Origin: Gammaproteobacteria bacterium
GTDB taxonomy: Bacteria > Pseudomonadota > Gammaproteobacteria > Burkholderiales > Rhodocyclaceae
Length of the DNA stretch: 64,000 nucleotides
Reading direction: 5' to 3'
NCBI GenBank assembly: GCA_029289235.1
Contig: JARFTZ010000048.1
Span: 1 to 64,000 of the forward strand
The position numbers were made by a program, and so were the translations under genes. Shown in pieces: positions 44,968-53,256 of this stretch (position 1 is its first letter; every line of letters begins with the position of its first letter). The notes under the pieces are model-generated. The model had not been told where the DNA came from and searched no databases. It worked only from the letters and a program-made list of their open reading frames with translations.

Positions 44968-46187
44968 ATTCGACCGAGGCGCCGGCCTCCTTCGCCCACC
45001 TCCTCGCCCAGCGCCCCTTCGTCCTCTTCTGGCTGGCGCGCCTGTTCGGCACCCTCGCCAACCAGATGCTGATGGTCGCCGTTGCCTGGCAGATGTACGA
45101 CATCACCGGCAGCGCCTGGGATCTCGGGCTGGTCGGGCTGTTCCAGTTCGTGCCGCAGCTGGCGATGACCCTGCCGGCCGGGCATCTTGTAGACCGGCTG
45201 CACCGCGGCCGCGTCTTCGCCGCGTGCATGGCCGCCCAGACGCTGGTTGCCCTCCTGCTGCTCGCGGCCATTCCCGGCGGCTTCGCCACGCGCGGCCTGC
45301 TGCTCGGCATTTCGATCGTCTTCGGCATTTCCCGCGCGTTCCAGATGCCGGCGCAACAGGCGCTCATCCCGCAACTGGTCCCGCCCCTGCTCCTCGTGCG
45401 CGCGATCGCGCTGTCGACCAGCGGCATCCAGGCCGCGATCATCTGCGGCCCGGCATTGGGAGGCGTGCTGTACACCGTCGGCGTGATCACCGTCTACGGC
45501 ACGGGAGCCGCCCTGCTGGCGCTCGCCTTCGCGCTCACGCTGGCAGTGCGCTACGAGCACCGGCCGTCGAACTCGGCGAATACCCTGCGCAGCGTCTTCG
45601 CCGGCGTGTCCTTCGTCTGGTCGCACAAGATCCTGCTTGGCGCCATGTCGCTCGACCTCTTCGCCGTGCTGCTCGGCGGCGCCACCGCGCTGCTGCCGAT
45701 CTTCGCCCGCGACATCCTGCACACCGGACCGGTCGGGCTGGGACTGCTGCGCGCCGCCCCCGCGGTCGGTGCGCTGACCATGTCGCTGGCGCTGGCCCGC
45801 TGGCCGCTGGAGAACCGCGTCGGCTTCCGCATGCTGGCCTGCGTCGCGGCTTTCGGCGTGTGCATGATCGTTTTCGGCCTGTCGTCGAACTTCACGCTCT
45901 CATTGCTGGCGCTGGCGATTTCGGGGGCGGTCGACAACGTCAGCGTGGTGATCCGCCTGACCCTGATGCAGCTCGAAACGCCGGACGAGATGCGCGGCCG
46001 CGTCGCGGCCGTCAACACCATCTTCATCGGCGCCTCGAACCAGCTTGGCGAATTCGAATCCGGCGCCACCGCCGCGCTGTTCGGCCCGGTCGGCTCGGTG
46101 GTTCTCGGCGGCATCGGCACCCTGCTCGTCGCCGCCGGCTGGATCCGGCTGTTCCCGGCGCTGGCGACGCGGGACAGGATGAAATAG
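44964..46187 (+). CDS. MFS transporter (EntS/DUF894-like exporter)
   Basis: A 407-residue major-facilitator protein with about ten to twelve membrane segments. FWLARLFGTLANQMLMVAVA, then LPAGHLVDRLHRGRVF (MFS motif A) and ISRAFQMPAQQALIPQLVP place it in the enterobactin-exporter-like DUF894 group. The start is TTG 44964, overlapping the rhodanese stop (TTGA); no ATG is in frame before the first membrane segment, and the long open stretch further upstream is antisense to uppP. Substrate unknown. Confidence 0.87.
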   Translation: MNSTEAPASFAHLLAQRPFVLFWLARLFGTLANQMLMVAVAWQMYDITGSAWDLGLVGLFQFVPQLAMTLPAGHLVDRLHRGRVFAACMAAQTLVALLLLAAIPGGFATRGLLLGISIVFGISRAFQMPAQQALIPQLVPPLLLVRAIALSTSGIQAAIICGPALGGVLYTVGVITVYGTGAALLALAFALTLAVRYEHRPSNSANTLRSVFAGVSFVWSHKILLGAMSLDLFAVLLGGATALLPIFARDILHTGPVGLGLLRAAPAVGALTMSLALARWPLENRVGFRMLACVAAFGVCMIVFGLSSNFTLSLLALAISGAVDNVSVVIRLTLMQLETPDEMRGRVAAVNTIFIGASNQLGEFESGATAALFGPVGSVVLGGIGTLLVAAGWIRLFPALATRDRMK

Positions 46188-46217
46188 CTCCCTCTCTGCC
46201 CGTTAGCAGGCTGTTGA

Positions 46218-46430
46218 AATTCTCCGACGAGCGATGACAAATCCGGCGAAAACGTTTTCGAATCACTGACAGAGGCACAAACCGAGTCGCTCAAGTGGCT
46301 TGTAAGCGAGATACGAGAAACACTGAACGTCCCGTTAGCCGAGATATACAGGCACCCGGTCGTCTCCTACAAGAACAAGACAGAGGCGCAGTCGGCACCA
46401 TGGCAAGACGCTCCCATTTCGTCCCGTTGA
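46218..46430 (+). pseudogene. C-terminal remnant of a peptidoglycan amidase-like protein
   Basis: A 70-codon frame without a start codon encodes SLTEAQTESLKWLVSEIRET, then IYRHPVVSYKNKTEA. The TEAQ...L..L pattern followed by HPxVSxKNxTEA is what I recall from the end of N-acetylmuramoyl-L-alanine amidase/PGRP domains. The zinc-site N-terminal part is missing; a stop precedes it at 46215. It begins 30 bases after the MFS stop and overlaps the next gene out of frame, so it looks like the truncated edge of an inserted segment. Confidence 0.45.
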
Positions 46431-46852
46431 TACTGAGCAGCTTGATCTTCAGCGCTTGCGCGACCAGAGAAGCGAGAATTGCTGACACGCGAGTGGCTGT
46501 GAAAACTGTCCTTATCCAAGAAAACGCGGCCTGGGCAGATGACGTCAGTTCGGACGAGCCACCCGAGTCGGGTTCGGATTTCATCCTTGAGGAAAAGGAC
46601 GTTCGGGAATTCTTCAAGGTTGCTCGCAAGGCAACTCACACCGAGTACAACCACGACCTGCTGATGTCCCGATGCTACGCCGGAGGCCTGGTGATACTCC
46701 AGGATGGATCTGAAGGCTTTTGGCGGATTGACAGGGCTCGTCGCGGAAAAATTGTATTCCCCGACAAAAGCGTCCTGTTCTTCTTTTGCGCGGAGTGTCG
46801 CAGCGAAGCGTACGGAGAAGCCTGCGATATCGACTGCATCCATGCAGACTAG
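46400..46852 (+). CDS. Putative lipoprotein of unknown function
   Basis: A 150-residue protein with a lipoprotein signal: LILSSLIFSACATR, lipobox LFSAC-like with the cysteine near residue 19. The mature part is acidic and has several cysteines near the C-terminus (FFFCAECRSEAYGEACDIDC), suggesting disulfides or metal binding. Base composition is more AT-rich than the neighbours. ATG 46400 is used because the signal begins there. The gene follows an amidase remnant, and the two may have arrived together. I do not recognise the family. Confidence 0.65.
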   Translation: MARRSHFVPLILSSLIFSACATREARIADTRVAVKTVLIQENAAWADDVSSDEPPESGSDFILEEKDVREFFKVARKATHTEYNHDLLMSRCYAGGLVILQDGSEGFWRIDRARRGKIVFPDKSVLFFFCAECRSEAYGEACDIDCIHAD

Positions 46853-46951
46853 CAGCGCATTGAGGCGGGCAGGACTGATTCTCCTGCGAGCAACCGAGAA
46901 CTAGCGACCATCGGTCGTCCCGAGGTTACCGAAAGGTGCGACGCCGGCCTA

Positions 46952-48316
46952 TCACCCCGGCCAGCGCAAGCGCACTTCGAGACCGCCGCCTTCGCGGTTG
47001 GCAAGTTCGAGGAGGGCGCCGTGCAGTTCTGCGATGCGACCGACGATGGTCAGGCCAAGGCCGCTGCCCTCGGCGGAAACCGACGAACCGCGGTAGAAGC
47101 GTTCCAGCAGGCGCGGCAATTCGTCGGCGGGAACGCCGGGGCCGTTGTCCTGCACCGACAGCACCCGCCCGCCAACGCTTTTCTCCACGACCACGCGCAC
47201 TTCGCTGCCGGCCTGCGAGTAGCGGATGGCGTTGTCGAGCAGGTTGCGCAAAGCCACTTCCAATAATTCAGGATCGCCGTCAACAGGCGGCACGTCGTCC
47301 GCCAGCAGGAGCCTAACTCGAGCCGCGGGCATCGCGTCCTGCACACCAGCGGCGACGCGCTGCGCCAGTTCGACGAGGCTGACCGGCCGGGACTGCGGCA
47401 ACTGCCCGAGCGGATCGAGGCGGGCGAGGCGCAGCATCTGTTCGACGAGACGCGTGGCGCGGTCGAGGCCGGCGACGGTCTGCGCCAGCGCATGCGCCCG
47501 CTGCTCCGGCTTTTCCGCGATCTGCGCGACTTGCGCCTGAATACGCGCGGCGGCGAGCGGCGTGCGCAGTTCGTGCGCCGCATCCGCGGTGAAGCGCCGC
47601 TCGTTTTCGAGCGCCGAATCGAGGCGGTAGAAAACCCGGTTGATCGCCGCGACCAGCGGCTGCGCTTCGCGCGGGACGGCGCGCGCGGCCAGCGGCGAAA
47701 GGTTGTCCGGCGAGCGGGTGGCGACTTCCGACGCCAGATCGTCGAGCGGCTTGAGGCCGCGCCGCACGGAAAAATAGATGGCCAGCAGCAGCAGCGGCAG
47801 GGTCAGCCACAGCGGCTTGGCGGTCTTGACCGCGATCTCCAGCGCTTCCTTGTCGCGCACGGGGATCGACTCGGCGATCTGCACGCGGATCGTCCGGTCG
47901 GCGGATTCGAGCGTCAAGGTCCGCCAGCTCTCGCCCTCGGCACCGAATGTGGCATAGCCGAGCGGCCCGCTCACCACCGCGGCGGGTGCGTTCGGCGAGC
48001 GTGCCAGCACGACGCCGTCCGCCCTGGCGATCTGATACTCGAGCGTAAGCTGGTTGCGCCGCGACTTCAGCCCGCGGATGCCGGCGATCCGTGCCGGCAG
48101 GTCGGACAAATGATCATCCCCGGTCTGGGCCTGGGCAAGTACCAGCTGCGCGGTCTTGGCCAGCTGATCGTCCATCAGCTCCTGCACTTCGTGGCGCGCA
48201 CGCCGGTAACTCATCGCTGACGCCAGGACCAGAACGACCAGCGAGGAAATCGAAACCAGAAGCAGGAGCCGCCAGCGCAGCGACGGCGCGCGACTGCTGT
48301 TGAGGGCTGCGTTCAA
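46952..48316 (-). CDS. QseC/TctE-like sensor histidine kinase
   Basis: A 454-residue membrane kinase: a first membrane segment at about residues 15-37, a periplasmic 2CSK_N-like sensor domain, a second segment near 170-185 and a HAMP-like linker. HisKA follows with RFTADAAHELRTPLAAARIQ, and HATPase with NLLDNAIRYSQ, DNGPGVP and GSGLGLTIV. It forms a pair with the response regulator encoded just upstream (four-base overlap). It is the last gene of the operon that begins with the hemolysin-family gene at 53169, so its signal may relate to that pathway. Confidence 0.93.
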   Translation of the reverse strand: MNAALNSSRAPSLRWRLLLLVSISSLVVLVLASAMSYRRARHEVQELMDDQLAKTAQLVLAQAQTGDDHLSDLPARIAGIRGLKSRRNQLTLEYQIARADGVVLARSPNAPAAVVSGPLGYATFGAEGESWRTLTLESADRTIRVQIAESIPVRDKEALEIAVKTAKPLWLTLPLLLLAIYFSVRRGLKPLDDLASEVATRSPDNLSPLAARAVPREAQPLVAAINRVFYRLDSALENERRFTADAAHELRTPLAAARIQAQVAQIAEKPEQRAHALAQTVAGLDRATRLVEQMLRLARLDPLGQLPQSRPVSLVELAQRVAAGVQDAMPAARVRLLLADDVPPVDGDPELLEVALRNLLDNAIRYSQAGSEVRVVVEKSVGGRVLSVQDNGPGVPADELPRLLERFYRGSSVSAEGSGLGLTIVGRIAELHGALLELANREGGGLEVRLRWPG

Positions 48317-48975
48317 ACTCCGTCCCCCAGTTGGTAGCCGAGGCCGCGCACGGTGCGGATGAAGTCGGCACCGAATTTCTTGCGCAGGTGGTGGACGTAC
48401 ACCTCGACGGTGTTGCTGCCGGTTTCCTCGCCCCAGGCGTAGAGCCCTTCCTCCAGCTGGGCGCGGGTGCGGATGTGGTTTTTGTGGCGCAGGAAGTCTT
48501 CGAGCAGGGCGAATTCGCGCGCCGAAAGCGCCACTGGCTGGCTGTTGAAGGTCACTTGCCGGGCGCCCGGATCGAGGACGACACCGGCATGTTCGAGCGT
48601 CGGCCGTGCCTCGCCCGCTGCGCGCCGCACCAGCGCCCGCAGTCGGGCCAGCAATTCTGGCAGATCGAAGGGTTTGGTCAGGTAATCGTCGGCGCCGGCG
48701 TCGAGCCCGGCCACCTTGTCGGCGCTGGCGTCGCGCGCCGTCAGCACCAGCACCGGCAGGCGACTGCCGCGCTCACGCAACGCCTTGAGTACGGAGAGGC
48801 CGTCGCGCTTCGGCAAGCCGAGGTCGAGGACGCACGCGTCATACTCGTGATCGAGCAGCGCGAGATGCGCCGCCTCGCCGTCACGCACCCAATCCACCGC
48901 ATGGTCCGCCAGTTTCAGTCCGGCATGGATGCCGTCGCCCAGCAGGGCATCGTCCTCGACAAGCAACAGTCGCAC
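48313..48975 (-). CDS. OmpR/QseB-family response regulator
   Basis: A 220-residue regulator: receiver with LLVEDDALLGDGIHAGL and phosphoacceptor in ACVLDLGLPKRDG, lysine in YLTKPFDL, and a C-terminal winged helix (ALSAREFALLEDFL, TVEVYVHHLRKKFGADFIRT). GTG 48975 is the start; it follows the stop of the TPR gene without a gap. It is expected to bind DNA upstream of its own operon. Confidence 0.94.
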   Translation of the reverse strand: MRLLLVEDDALLGDGIHAGLKLADHAVDWVRDGEAAHLALLDHEYDACVLDLGLPKRDGLSVLKALRERGSRLPVLVLTARDASADKVAGLDAGADDYLTKPFDLPELLARLRALVRRAAGEARPTLEHAGVVLDPGARQVTFNSQPVALSAREFALLEDFLRHKNHIRTRAQLEEGLYAWGEETGSNTVEVYVHHLRKKFGADFIRTVRGLGYQLGDGV

Positions 48976-49626
48976 TCAGTTCGCCTCTTTGTTCAGTCGT
49001 TCGAGCAGCGCCCGAATCTCTTCGCGACGGCCCTTGTCCGCCAGTTCGCGGCCGGGACGCGGCGCGGCCTTCAACGCCTTTTCCAGGAATTGACGCGCTT
49101 CCGCGTTGCGGTCGCGCTCGGCCAGATACTCCGCATAAAAGAAGTTCGGGTCAATCCCGTCCGGATTGATCGCCAGCGACTTCCTGAAATACGTTTCCGC
49201 CTTTTCCTTGTCGCCGAAGCCGATCGGCCAGCCCGGAACCTTGGCGTACAGCGTCGCGAGGCTGGTGTAGGCCGAGCCCTGCAAGGCCTTGTCGTTGATC
49301 TTCAATGCCTCTTCGAAGCGCTGTTTTGCATCCTTGGCCAGCGACAGCGCCCCCAGGCCGCCGCGTGCGCCGGCCTCGCTGGAGAGCACGATGCCGTCCC
49401 AGACCAGCACTTCCGCCACGCCGGGATTGGCGTCAACGAGTTGACGGCTTTTCTGCGCCAGTTGTTCATAGCGGTCAGCCTGCTGCTTTTCCGGAACGCG
49501 GTATTTGATTTCGGCCCACTGATCCTGCACCGGGCGGATCACCTCGTCGGGCGTCGCGGCAAGCAGCGGCGAGGAAAGCAGAAGGGCAAGGACAAGACTC
49601 GAAAAAGTTTTCGTGAGTGAGCGCAT
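48976..49626 (-). CDS. Exported TPR-like protein
   Basis: A 216-residue protein with a signal peptide (residues 1-23, cut near LLAATPD) and helical repeats (KDAKQRFEEALKINDKALQG; KAETYFRKSLAINPDGIDP) of the tetratricopeptide type. It has no catalytic motif and probably acts as a periplasmic scaffold. AAAGGAATTCCC precedes ATG 49626. It lies between the SDR gene and the two-component genes in one operon. I recall such a TPR gene in related hemolysin-family loci, but its function is not known. Confidence 0.75.
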   Translation of the reverse strand: MRSLTKTFSSLVLALLLSSPLLAATPDEVIRPVQDQWAEIKYRVPEKQQADRYEQLAQKSRQLVDANPGVAEVLVWDGIVLSSEAGARGGLGALSLAKDAKQRFEEALKINDKALQGSAYTSLATLYAKVPGWPIGFGDKEKAETYFRKSLAINPDGIDPNFFYAEYLAERDRNAEARQFLEKALKAAPRPGRELADKGRREEIRALLERLNKEAN

Positions 49627-49637
49627 GGGAATTCCTT

Positions 49638-50432
49638 TCAGGCAGGTTGACGGTACGCCGCGTGGCGCTTGACGATCGGCAGCTTGCCGGCCAGACCGCG
49701 ATCGATCAGGCCGGGAGCAAAGCCGTTGAGCCAGGCGAAGAAGCGCTCGGGAAAGCCGAGATGCACTTCGCGCGCGTTGCGCACCAGCGCCGCGACGATC
49801 TCGCAGGCCACGGCGTCCGGAGCGTCGCTCTCGCTCTTCAACGCGCGATTGAGCGCGGTAACGGCCTCCCCGTTCATCGCCGTGTCGATCGCCCGTGGGG
49901 CGATGTGCACCACCGCCACGCGAGTATCGGCCAGTTCGCGGCGCAAAGCCTGCGAGAAGGCGCGCAGCCCGGCCTTGGCGGCGGAGTAGGTGGTGAAGCC
50001 GGCGAACGGCAGGCTGCCGAACATCGAGCCGACATTCACGATGACCGCCTCCGGCAAGGCCTTGAACCACGGCAGCAGCGCCTGTGTCAGGCAGATCGGC
50101 GCTTCCAGGCAGGTCGCCAGAACCTGCTCGATGCTCGCCCGCGGCTGGTTTTCGAGCAAGCCGAAGGCGCTGGCGCCGGCGTTGTTGATCAGCACGTTGA
50201 CCTTGAAGTCGCGCGCGACGCGCGCGACCAGCGCGACACCCTCGGCACGGGTCAGGTCGGCGGCGACCACCGCGCAGCGCGGGCCAAGCGTGGCGCGCAA
50301 CGCTTCGAGCTTCGCCACGTCGCGTCCCGCGAGCAACAGCGATGCGCCAGAGGCGTGGAGCTGCTTCGCCAGTTCGTGCCCCAGACCGCCGGCCGCGCCG
50401 GTAAGCAGGATGCGGGCATTTTCGAGTTTCAT
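49638..50432 (-). CDS. Short-chain dehydrogenase/reductase
   Basis: A 264-residue classical SDR: cofactor loop TGAAGGLGHELAKQL, NNAGASAFG, and the catalytic serine and YSAAK motif (FTTYSAAKAGLRAF). The C-terminal part ends in a hydrophobic stretch, suggesting membrane association or a lipid substrate. ATG 50432 has GAGGAGGT four bases upstream. It sits ten bases after the diiron-protein gene and probably reduces or oxidises the product of the ligase/diiron step; this is inference. Confidence 0.9.
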   Translation of the reverse strand: MKLENARILLTGAAGGLGHELAKQLHASGASLLLAGRDVAKLEALRATLGPRCAVVAADLTRAEGVALVARVARDFKVNVLINNAGASAFGLLENQPRASIEQVLATCLEAPICLTQALLPWFKALPEAVIVNVGSMFGSLPFAGFTTYSAAKAGLRAFSQALRRELADTRVAVVHIAPRAIDTAMNGEAVTALNRALKSESDAPDAVACEIVAALVRNAREVHLGFPERFFAWLNGFAPGLIDRGLAGKLPIVKRHAAYRQPA

Positions 50433-50442
50433 AAGCACCTCC

Positions 50443-51087
50443 TCAAAGCGGCAAGGCGCGGAAGATTTCGGCGTAAAGACGGAAGAAGACCCGGGCGCAG
50501 CGGATTACTTCCTGCTGATCGTCCGGCGTCATCTTCTCCAGCAAATCGGCCAGATGGCGCGTGTGCTCCTGGTCAAGCGTGCCGTGCGAGCGCAGATAGG
50601 AGAACGCCGCGTCGGGCAAAGCCAGCGCCTGCTGGATTCTGTCGGCGGCGTTCAGCGCCATGGCCACGCTCGTCCCTTCGAGCACAAAGACCATCCCGAA
50701 AAACCCGGCGGGATTGCCACGATTAACCAGATCGTAGGCATACGCCACCATCACCTCGGCGGGCAGATCGGGGCGGCTATTGCGTACCGCCCCGGCGTCG
50801 CCACCGGCCGCGGCGATGTCGTTGAGAATCCACTCCTCGTGGCCGATTTCCTCTTCGATGTACTCGGCCACTGCCCGACGCAACCAGGCCAGCCGCTCGG
50901 GCAGGCGTCCACCCAGCAACATCAGCAGCGGCGTGGTGTGACGCACGTGATGGAAGGCCTGGCCGAGGAAGGCTAGGTAGCTCGCTCGCGTCACTTCACC
51001 GCTCATGCATTTGGTGATGATCGGCGACGACAGCAGGTAGTCGCGTTCGCTGGCCGTCGCTGCGGCGAGTTGTTCATGGAAGGACAT
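50443..51087 (-). CDS. Haem-oxygenase-like (TenA/PqqC-fold) diiron protein
   Basis: A 214-residue helical protein with the haem-oxygenase-like fold. Potential metal ligands form the pattern of diiron oxidases/oxygenases of this fold: E79, E80 and H83 (EYIEEEIGHEE), E137 (VFVLEGTS), H168, D172, H175 and H178 (LRSHGTLDQEHTRHL). The group includes UndA-type fatty-acid decarboxylases and N-oxygenases. ATG 51087 has GGAG upstream. It overlaps the ligase gene by 14 bases, suggesting a joint product. The substrate is unknown; an activated or free fatty acid is plausible. Confidence 0.8.
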   Translation of the reverse strand: MSFHEQLAAATASERDYLLSSPIITKCMSGEVTRASYLAFLGQAFHHVRHTTPLLMLLGGRLPERLAWLRRAVAEYIEEEIGHEEWILNDIAAAGGDAGAVRNSRPDLPAEVMVAYAYDLVNRGNPAGFFGMVFVLEGTSVAMALNAADRIQQALALPDAAFSYLRSHGTLDQEHTRHLADLLEKMTPDDQQEVIRCARVFFRLYAEIFRALPL

Positions 51088-52561
51088 CGGTGGTCTCCTT
51101 GTCGGGATGGCGTTCATAAAGCGACGCCAGGACGGCGCCGTAGCGCTCGAGGATGGCGGCGCGGACGGGCCGGCCGTTGCCGGTCAACGTGCCGCTCTGC
51201 GGCGAAAAAGGTTCGGCCTCGATCCAGCCGGCGAGGCGCGCGTAGTCGGGCAGCGCGGCAGTCGCCCGCCCGACCGCCGCGGCGAGTTGCTTGCGGCCAA
51301 CGCCCGGAAACGGCACGAGTACCGCCGCCAGCGCCGGACGGCCGTCGCCGACGACGACGGCCTGGGCAATTTCCGGCTGCGCGAGCAGCAACGATTCGAC
51401 CCACTCCGGCGACACGTTGCGGCCGAACGAGGTAATCAGCAGGTTCCTTTTCCGGCCGGCGAGATGCAGATGGCCGTCAGCATCAAAATGGCCGAGGTCG
51501 CCGGTGGCGTAGTCGGCAGCGGAGCGCGTGCCGGCGTCGCCGAGGTAGCCGAGGAAGGCTCGCGAGCGGACGACCACCTCGCCGTCGTTGATGCTCACCG
51601 CGACGTGCGGCAGCGGCCGCCCGACCCCGTCCCGGTCGTCACCCGGCACGTTCAGGCTCACCACCGAACCGCATTCGGTCAGGCCATAGCCCTGATACGC
51701 CGGCAGCCCATAGTCACGAGCGGTAGCCAGCAACCCCGGCTCGACGCGCGCACCGCCGACGGCGGCGAAACTTAGGCTCTCCGGAGCGCGCATGCCCGAG
51801 TGTTCAATCAACAGTGTCCACGCCTTGAGCAGTTCCGGTACGAGGATGACGCTGTTGGCGCCAACCGCCGCCACCTGCTGCTGCAACAGACACGGATCGA
51901 AGCCGCTCATGCCCTGCCAGCCAAGTTCGGCCAACCCCGGAAGATGCACCTCCGCACCGCGCAGCAGCGGCGCATAAATGCCGGCGCTGTTCTCCAGCAG
52001 CAGCGACAACGGCAGGACGCAGAGATGGCGTTCGATGGGCAAATCGGCCAGTCGCGACTTCAGCGCCCGCGCCGTATCGAGCAGCCCCTCCGCTGACAGG
52101 CAGACGCCCTTCGGTGCGCCTGTGCTACCCGAGGTGAAGGATATCTTCGCCGTCCCCGCCGGCAGCGCCACCGGCTTGATGCCGCGACCCAGCCAGACCA
52201 GGCCGCGCCGTTGCTCGCCAATTTCAAAACCGAGACCGAGTCCCAGAATGCGCTCAGGCTGGTCGGTCAGCACCGTATCGGCACCGGTCTGCTCCAGCGC
52301 GTGGGCCAGTTGCGCGGCGGTGAAGAACGGCGGCAGCGGCAGGACCGGCGTTCCGGTACGCAGCGCGGCCAGATCGGCCATCGCCCAGTCCGGCGAATTG
52401 TCGGCGAGGATGGCAAGGACACGCACCTCCGCCAGGCGCTGCGCGAGCGATGCCACTTCTTCGGCCACGTCCCGCGCGCGCCATTCGAACGACGAACCGT
52501 GAAATACGACACTGTCGGGATGGCAGGCGGACAGCGCCGAGAACAGGGCCTCGGTACTCAT
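51074..52561 (-). CDS. AMP-dependent synthetase/ligase
   Basis: A 495-residue ANL-superfamily enzyme. The ATP loop ISFTSGSTGAPKGVCLS, YQGYGLTECGSVV and ATGDLGHFDADGHLHLAGRK followed by RNLLITSFGRNVSP are intact. The final A10 motif, normally with a catalytic lysine, reads LTGNGRPVRAAIL, with no lysine at the expected place. It should adenylate a carboxylic acid, probably a fatty acid; lack of the A10 lysine may mean a changed second half-reaction. It overlaps the hemolysin-family gene by four bases and the diiron gene by 14, so all three are co-translated. Confidence 0.87.
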   Translation of the reverse strand: MSTEALFSALSACHPDSVVFHGSSFEWRARDVAEEVASLAQRLAEVRVLAILADNSPDWAMADLAALRTGTPVLPLPPFFTAAQLAHALEQTGADTVLTDQPERILGLGLGFEIGEQRRGLVWLGRGIKPVALPAGTAKISFTSGSTGAPKGVCLSAEGLLDTARALKSRLADLPIERHLCVLPLSLLLENSAGIYAPLLRGAEVHLPGLAELGWQGMSGFDPCLLQQQVAAVGANSVILVPELLKAWTLLIEHSGMRAPESLSFAAVGGARVEPGLLATARDYGLPAYQGYGLTECGSVVSLNVPGDDRDGVGRPLPHVAVSINDGEVVVRSRAFLGYLGDAGTRSAADYATGDLGHFDADGHLHLAGRKRNLLITSFGRNVSPEWVESLLLAQPEIAQAVVVGDGRPALAAVLVPFPGVGRKQLAAAVGRATAALPDYARLAGWIEAEPFSPQSGTLTGNGRPVRAAILERYGAVLASLYERHPDKETTDVLP

Positions 52562-53169
52562 GCCGCCACCCGCTCAAGCCCGAGACGGATGCGCCCGGCG
52601 ACCACCACCGGTTGCGTATCGTAATACCGCCCCCACGCCGCCGCCTCGTCGCCCAGACGAGCCGGATCGGCCTTGGCCAGCGCCAGCAGCGGCAAGCCGA
52701 GGCGGGTAAACAGCCGCACCAGTTCGCGCGTCGCCGTGAACACCACCCACTCGTAGCCGGCCTGCGCCAGATGACGCGCCAACGCGACGATGACGTGCAG
52801 GCTGGCGCCGGGCTTCTCCGAGGCCAGATGTCCCACTTCGACGACACGCTCGCGCGAGAGAGACTGGCCGGTCAGCCGTGCCAGCAGCACGTCCACCGGC
52901 TCGTCGAGATAGCGCTCGAGAAACAACGGCTGCTCGCCGGCACCGCGCCAGCCGGCGGCAGCCAGTACCTGCCCCGGTGTCTCGACCAATAGCAGTTGCG
53001 GCGCAAAGGAACTCACGCGAGCCGCATGGTGACGCAGAAAAACGGAATGAATGAACTCTTCCGCCTCGTCCCGACGTGGCGAGTCCGTGTCGACCTGCAC
53101 GGCGCGGACAGCGCCCGTTACAACCTCTGTTGCGGCGGAATCCAGAAAATGCTTGGCAGCAAGCGGCAT
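52558..53169 (-). CDS. Thermostable-hemolysin-family protein
   Basis: A 203-residue protein of the family named after the Vibrio thermostable delta hemolysin. Characteristic stretches are EFIHSVFLRHHAARVSSFAP, LFLERYLDEPVD and VVEVGHLASEKPGASLHVIV. The fold is probably related to acyltransferases and autoinducer synthases (GNAT/LuxI-like), so a haemolytic role should not be assumed. First gene of the seven-gene operon; ATG 53169 begins the conserved part. Confidence 0.8.
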   Translation of the reverse strand: MPLAAKHFLDSAATEVVTGAVRAVQVDTDSPRRDEAEEFIHSVFLRHHAARVSSFAPQLLLVETPGQVLAAAGWRGAGEQPLFLERYLDEPVDVLLARLTGQSLSRERVVEVGHLASEKPGASLHVIVALARHLAQAGYEWVVFTATRELVRLFTRLGLPLLALAKADPARLGDEAAAWGRYYDTQPVVVAGRIRLGLERVAA

Positions 53170-53256
53170 GCGCGCTCCATCAACGTTATCGATGGAACGC
53201 AGTATCGCGACGTTCTCTTAAGCGGGCCTTAACTCAACCAGGCGAGGCGGACCGGC

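Noticed and set aside
46188-46217. Possible insertion-sequence end (AGGCTGTTGAAA-like)
   Set aside because: No transposase, matching inverted repeat or target duplication is visible.
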